Assembly: GCA_964644695.1 (NCBI GenBank)
Contig: CAZXWN010000006.1
Coordinates: forward strand, 1-64,000
DNA: 64,000 nucleotides
Reading direction: 5' to 3'
From: CAZXWN01 sp964644695 [NCBI: uncultured bacterium]
GTDB taxonomy: Bacteria > UBP4 > UBA4092
The notes below the pieces were generated by a model. The model saw only the letters and a list, made by a program, of their open reading frames with translations. It searched no databases and was not told the DNA's origin. Shown here in pieces: positions 61,657-64,000 of this stretch (position 1 is the stretch's first letter; each line of letters begins with the position of its first letter). A program made the position numbers and the translations under genes.

Positions 61657-62682
61657 ATGGTTCGCTACCTAATTAAATTAATGATGTTAGTCTTGGTCTT
61701 GGGAGTTCTTGTGGGTTGTGGTGAAAAGAAATCCACACCAGCAAGCGATAAACTCCAGGTTGGTTTAGTCTTTGATATTGGAGGCCGGGGCGACAAGTCT
61801 TTTAATGATTCGGCTTTTGCTGGATTAGAGAAAGCATCCAAAGAGTTTAATTTAGAAATGGGAAAAGATATTGAATATATAGAGCCTTCAGAGGCCGCCG
61901 ATCGGGAATCCGCTTTACGACAGTTGGCGTCCAAAGGAAAAAACTTGGTGGTTGCTATCGGGTTTATTTTTAGTGAAGATGTAAATCGTGTTGCCAAGGA
62001 TTTTCCTAACACTAAATTTGCCTGTGTTGATTATGTTCCTCCAGCCGATGGCGTTGTTCCGGCTAATGTGGTGGGTTTGAAATTTAATGAAGAGGAAGGT
62101 TCTTTTCTGGTTGGCGTTATTGCCGGGTTGGTGACAAAAACAAACAAAATTGGTTTTGTCGGTGGAATGAAAAGTCCCCTCATAGAAAAATTTGAGAAGG
62201 GGTTTAAGGATGGCGTTCTTTATTCAAATCCCAAATGTACAGTCTTCTCCAATTATGCTGGGGTAAAGCCCGAGGCGTTCAAAGACCCTTCTAAAGGTAA
62301 AGAACTTGCACTATCCATGTATGGTAAAGGTGCCGATATCATCTACCATGCATCCGGGGCAACTGGCTCAGGAGTTTTTGAGGCTGCTCGTGAACAGAAG
62401 AAGCTGGCCATCGGTGTGGATTCTGATCAATATAACGAAGCTCCAGGCTTTGTGCTCACCAGTATGGTGAAACGTGTGGATGTTTCCGTTTTTGAAACGA
62501 TCAAAGCTGTAAAATCGGGTACTTTTACCAGTGGCATTAAAACATTTGATCTGGCAAACAGCGGCGTGGATTATGTTTATGACGACAATAACAAAGCATT
62601 AATACCCTCTACAGTGAAGGATAAAGTTGAAGAGGTCCGTCAGGGAATTATATCTGGGAAAATATCTGTTAAAACAAAGTAA
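61657..62682 (+). CDS. BMP-family substrate-binding lipoprotein 1
   Basis: A 341-aa lipoprotein (lipobox LVGC, C21). It belongs to the BMP/PnrA family that binds purine nucleosides for ABC import: GLVFDIGGRGDKSFNDSAFAGLEKA, FACVDYVPP, GSFLVGVIAGLVTKTNKIGFVGGM, ADIIYHASGATGSGVFEAA. The ATG at 61657 has AAGGAG 10 nt upstream; an ATG at 61648 is too close to it. Closely similar to the following lipoprotein, and both precede an ABC ATPase gene. A terminator separates the two. Confidence 0.93.
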   Translation: MVRYLIKLMMLVLVLGVLVGCGEKKSTPASDKLQVGLVFDIGGRGDKSFNDSAFAGLEKASKEFNLEMGKDIEYIEPSEAADRESALRQLASKGKNLVVAIGFIFSEDVNRVAKDFPNTKFACVDYVPPADGVVPANVVGLKFNEEEGSFLVGVIAGLVTKTNKIGFVGGMKSPLIEKFEKGFKDGVLYSNPKCTVFSNYAGVKPEAFKDPSKGKELALSMYGKGADIIYHASGATGSGVFEAAREQKKLAIGVDSDQYNEAPGFVLTSMVKRVDVSVFETIKAVKSGTFTSGIKTFDLANSGVDYVYDDNNKALIPSTVKDKVEEVRQGIISGKISVKTK

Positions 62683-62700
62683 TTCTTTTTGGATTAAAAT

Positions 62701-62740
62701 AAAACCCCTTTCTGTTTGATTCTCAGAAAGGGGTTTTATT
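62701..62740 (+). terminator. Rho-independent terminator between the BMP genes
   Basis: AAAACCCCTTTC (62701-62712) pairs with GAAAGGGGTTTT (62726-62737), then ATTTAG. It gives the first lipoprotein gene its own end. Confidence 0.92.
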
Positions 62741-62757
62741 TAGTCTTTTTTTACTGT

Positions 62758-62786
62758 TTGGTGAAACAGTCGTTCTCGCTTATAAT
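62758..62786 (+). promoter_or_regulatory. Candidate promoter of the second BMP lipoprotein gene
   Basis: TTGGTG (62758-62763), a 17-nt spacer and perfect TATAAT (62781-62786), about 25 nt before the ATG at 62812. It lies directly after the terminator. Confidence 0.65.
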
Positions 62787-62811
62787 TTTGATAAATGGAG
62801 TGTTGGATATT

Positions 62812-63846
62812 ATGTTGATGCATAAGTGGTTTCTATTTATTGGAATCGTTTTATTGGGTGGACTGGTAGTAATGGGATGTCAGAAAAAGGTTCAGGTCTC
62901 TGAAGATAAAAATAAACTTCAGGTTGGTCTTGTATTTAATGTGGGTGGCCGTGGTGATAAATCATTCAATGACTCCGCTTATGCAGGATTAGAGCTTGTT
63001 GCAAAGAAATATCAATTAGTAATGGGAAAAGACATTGAATATATTGAGCCTTCTGAATCAATGGACCGTGAATCAGCTCTGAGACAGCTGGCGCAAAAAG
63101 GAAAGAAAGTCATCATAGGTACGGGATTTCTTATCAGTGATGATATTAACCGGGTGGCTAAAGACTATCCACAAATCAAATTTGCTTGTGTTGATTATGT
63201 CCCCCCTAAATCAGGTGAAATTCCAGCAAATGTCGTTGGATTGCAATTCAAAGAAGAACAAGGTTCTTTTTTAGTGGGTGCCCTTGCCGGGATGATGACC
63301 AAAACTAACAAAGTGGCTTTTGTCGGTGGCATGCAAAGCCCTATCATTAAAAAATTTGAAGATGGATATCGTGCAGGCGTTCAATATGTGAATCCTGACT
63401 GCAAAGTGGCCTCGAATTATGCAGGATTAACCTTAACAGCATTTCAAGATCCAAATAAGGGTAAAGAGCTTGCACTGACGCATTATCAAAAAGGTGCAGA
63501 TATTATTTATCAGGCCTCAGGAGCTACAGGGCTTGGAGTGTATGAGGCTGCCCGTGAGACGGGTAAATTTGCTATTGGGACTGATGGAGATCATTGGGAA
63601 AATGCTCCCGGGTTGGTGATTACCAGTATGGTAAAACGAGTGGATAATGCTGTTTTAGATACTGTCCAATCTGTTGCGGAAAACCGTTTCAAAGGGGGTA
63701 TTAAGCAACTGGATTTAGCTTCCGGTGGTTTGGATTATCTCTACAATGATAATAATAAAAAGATAATACCTTCCGATATCAGAGAGAAATTAGAATTAAT
63801 CAGGCAAGACATTATTAAGGGAAAAATTAAAATAGCAGATTACTAA
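62812..63846 (+). CDS. BMP-family substrate-binding lipoprotein 2
   Basis: A 344-aa paralogue of the previous lipoprotein. From the ATG at 62812 the lipobox VMGC (C23) is in a normal position; an earlier in-frame start would lengthen the leader by 32 residues across the promoter. Same motifs: FNVGGRGDKSFNDSAYAGLE, FACVDYVPP, ADIIYQASGATGLGVYEAA. GTDGDHWENAPG replaces GVDSDQYNEAPG in the ligand site region, so its ligand may differ slightly. The ABC ATPase gene begins 6 nt later. Confidence 0.93.
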   Translation: MLMHKWFLFIGIVLLGGLVVMGCQKKVQVSEDKNKLQVGLVFNVGGRGDKSFNDSAYAGLELVAKKYQLVMGKDIEYIEPSESMDRESALRQLAQKGKKVIIGTGFLISDDINRVAKDYPQIKFACVDYVPPKSGEIPANVVGLQFKEEQGSFLVGALAGMMTKTNKVAFVGGMQSPIIKKFEDGYRAGVQYVNPDCKVASNYAGLTLTAFQDPNKGKELALTHYQKGADIIYQASGATGLGVYEAARETGKFAIGTDGDHWENAPGLVITSMVKRVDNAVLDTVQSVAENRFKGGIKQLDLASGGLDYLYNDNNKKIIPSDIREKLELIRQDIIKGKIKIADY

Positions 63847-63852
63847 TATAAA

Positions 63853-64000
63853 ATGGCAGATTCATCCTTAAACGCTATTGCTGTCGAACTTCGCAGTATA
63901 ACAAAGACATTTGGCTCATTACAGGCTAACAGTAATATTTCACTTACTGTTCGTCAGGGTGAGATTTTGGCTTTAGTTGGGGAAAATGGTGCTGGAAAAT
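63853..64000 (+). CDS. ABC transporter ATP-binding protein (truncated by window end)
   Basis: The first 49 residues are visible. [19 protein letters not shown] and the Walker A VGENGAGK are those of the double-domain ATPases that work with BMP-family lipoproteins (nucleoside or sugar importers). It starts 6 nt after the second lipoprotein stop, so it is in the same operon. The C-terminal end, the second ATPase half and the permeases lie beyond the window. Confidence 0.88.
   Translation, partial: MADSSLNAIAVELRSITKTFGSLQANSNISLTVRQGEILALVGENGAGK

Noticed and set aside
1-64000. Prophage, insertion sequence or integrated element
   Set aside because: No transposase, integrase, phage structural gene or target-site duplication was seen; the only mobile-looking DNA is the small palindrome.

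Overview
This window looks like a chromosomal segment of an uncultured Gram-negative bacterium. Lipid A synthesis (lpxK), an MCE/MlaD-type envelope protein, rseP and lipoprotein signals point to an outer membrane. The two prepilins (with the SKVSRVKAEM / YYVDNN type of helix), the GH172/DUF2961 proteins, the SBBP-repeat protein and a 29-residue bS22/COX24-type ribosomal protein recall candidate phyla of the Sumerlaeota/Hydrogenedentota or FCB kind. That placement is a guess from protein style, not a computed phylogeny. Isoprenoids come from the MEP pathway (ispD, ispE, ispF). No phage, insertion sequence, rRNA or CRISPR array is visible.

Layout. 1-17.4 kb, almost entirely on the minus strand: FetAB-like ABC exporter, a very long TPR protein with a degenerate trypsin-like domain, ispE, a tiny ribosomal protein, a phosphohexomutase, lpxK, a membrane TPR protein, an Eis-like acetyltransferase, a PduO-type cobalamin adenosyltransferase, ispF-ispD, a PIN-TRAM protein, radA and an MCE protein. 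17.5-25.2 kb: rseP, proS and a CheY-like regulator on plus; a C26 amidase divergent from an XRE-cupin regulator; a histidine kinase/HD-GYP pair. 25.4-35.4 kb, accessory: two tandem GH172/DUF2961 proteins, an M55 D-aminopeptidase, a transglutaminase-like protein, a pentapeptide-TIR protein and a 1247-aa beta-propeller protein. 35.4-38.7 kb: promoter, cobalamin riboswitch and the class III ribonucleotide reductase genes nrdD-nrdG. 39-47 kb: an unknown polytopic membrane protein, an FAD oxidoreductase, a DinB protein and a sugar ABC importer whose binding protein and first permease are one polypeptide. 47-64 kb: prepilins, rlmN, rnr, HU, dGTPase, a CBM48 protein, dus, rpsU, apt, tRNA-Arg(CCT), TPR proteins, ctpA, and two BMP-family lipoproteins leading into an ABC ATPase cut by the window end.

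Links between genes. Adenosylcobalamin made by the PduO-type enzyme is the ligand expected for the riboswitch that precedes nrdDG, so B12 supply probably turns the B12-independent reductase down. The tandem BMP lipoproteins and the truncated ATPase look like a nucleoside-type importer. Most operons are closed by clear stem-loops.

A 47-bp palindromic element (16-bp arms around a 15-nt loop carrying an invariant TCCGAGC) occurs four times, always between genes, and is the most distinctive unexplained structure here. The only gene-free stretch longer than 300 bases (35375-35958) holds a terminator, a promoter, the riboswitch and a structured leader.
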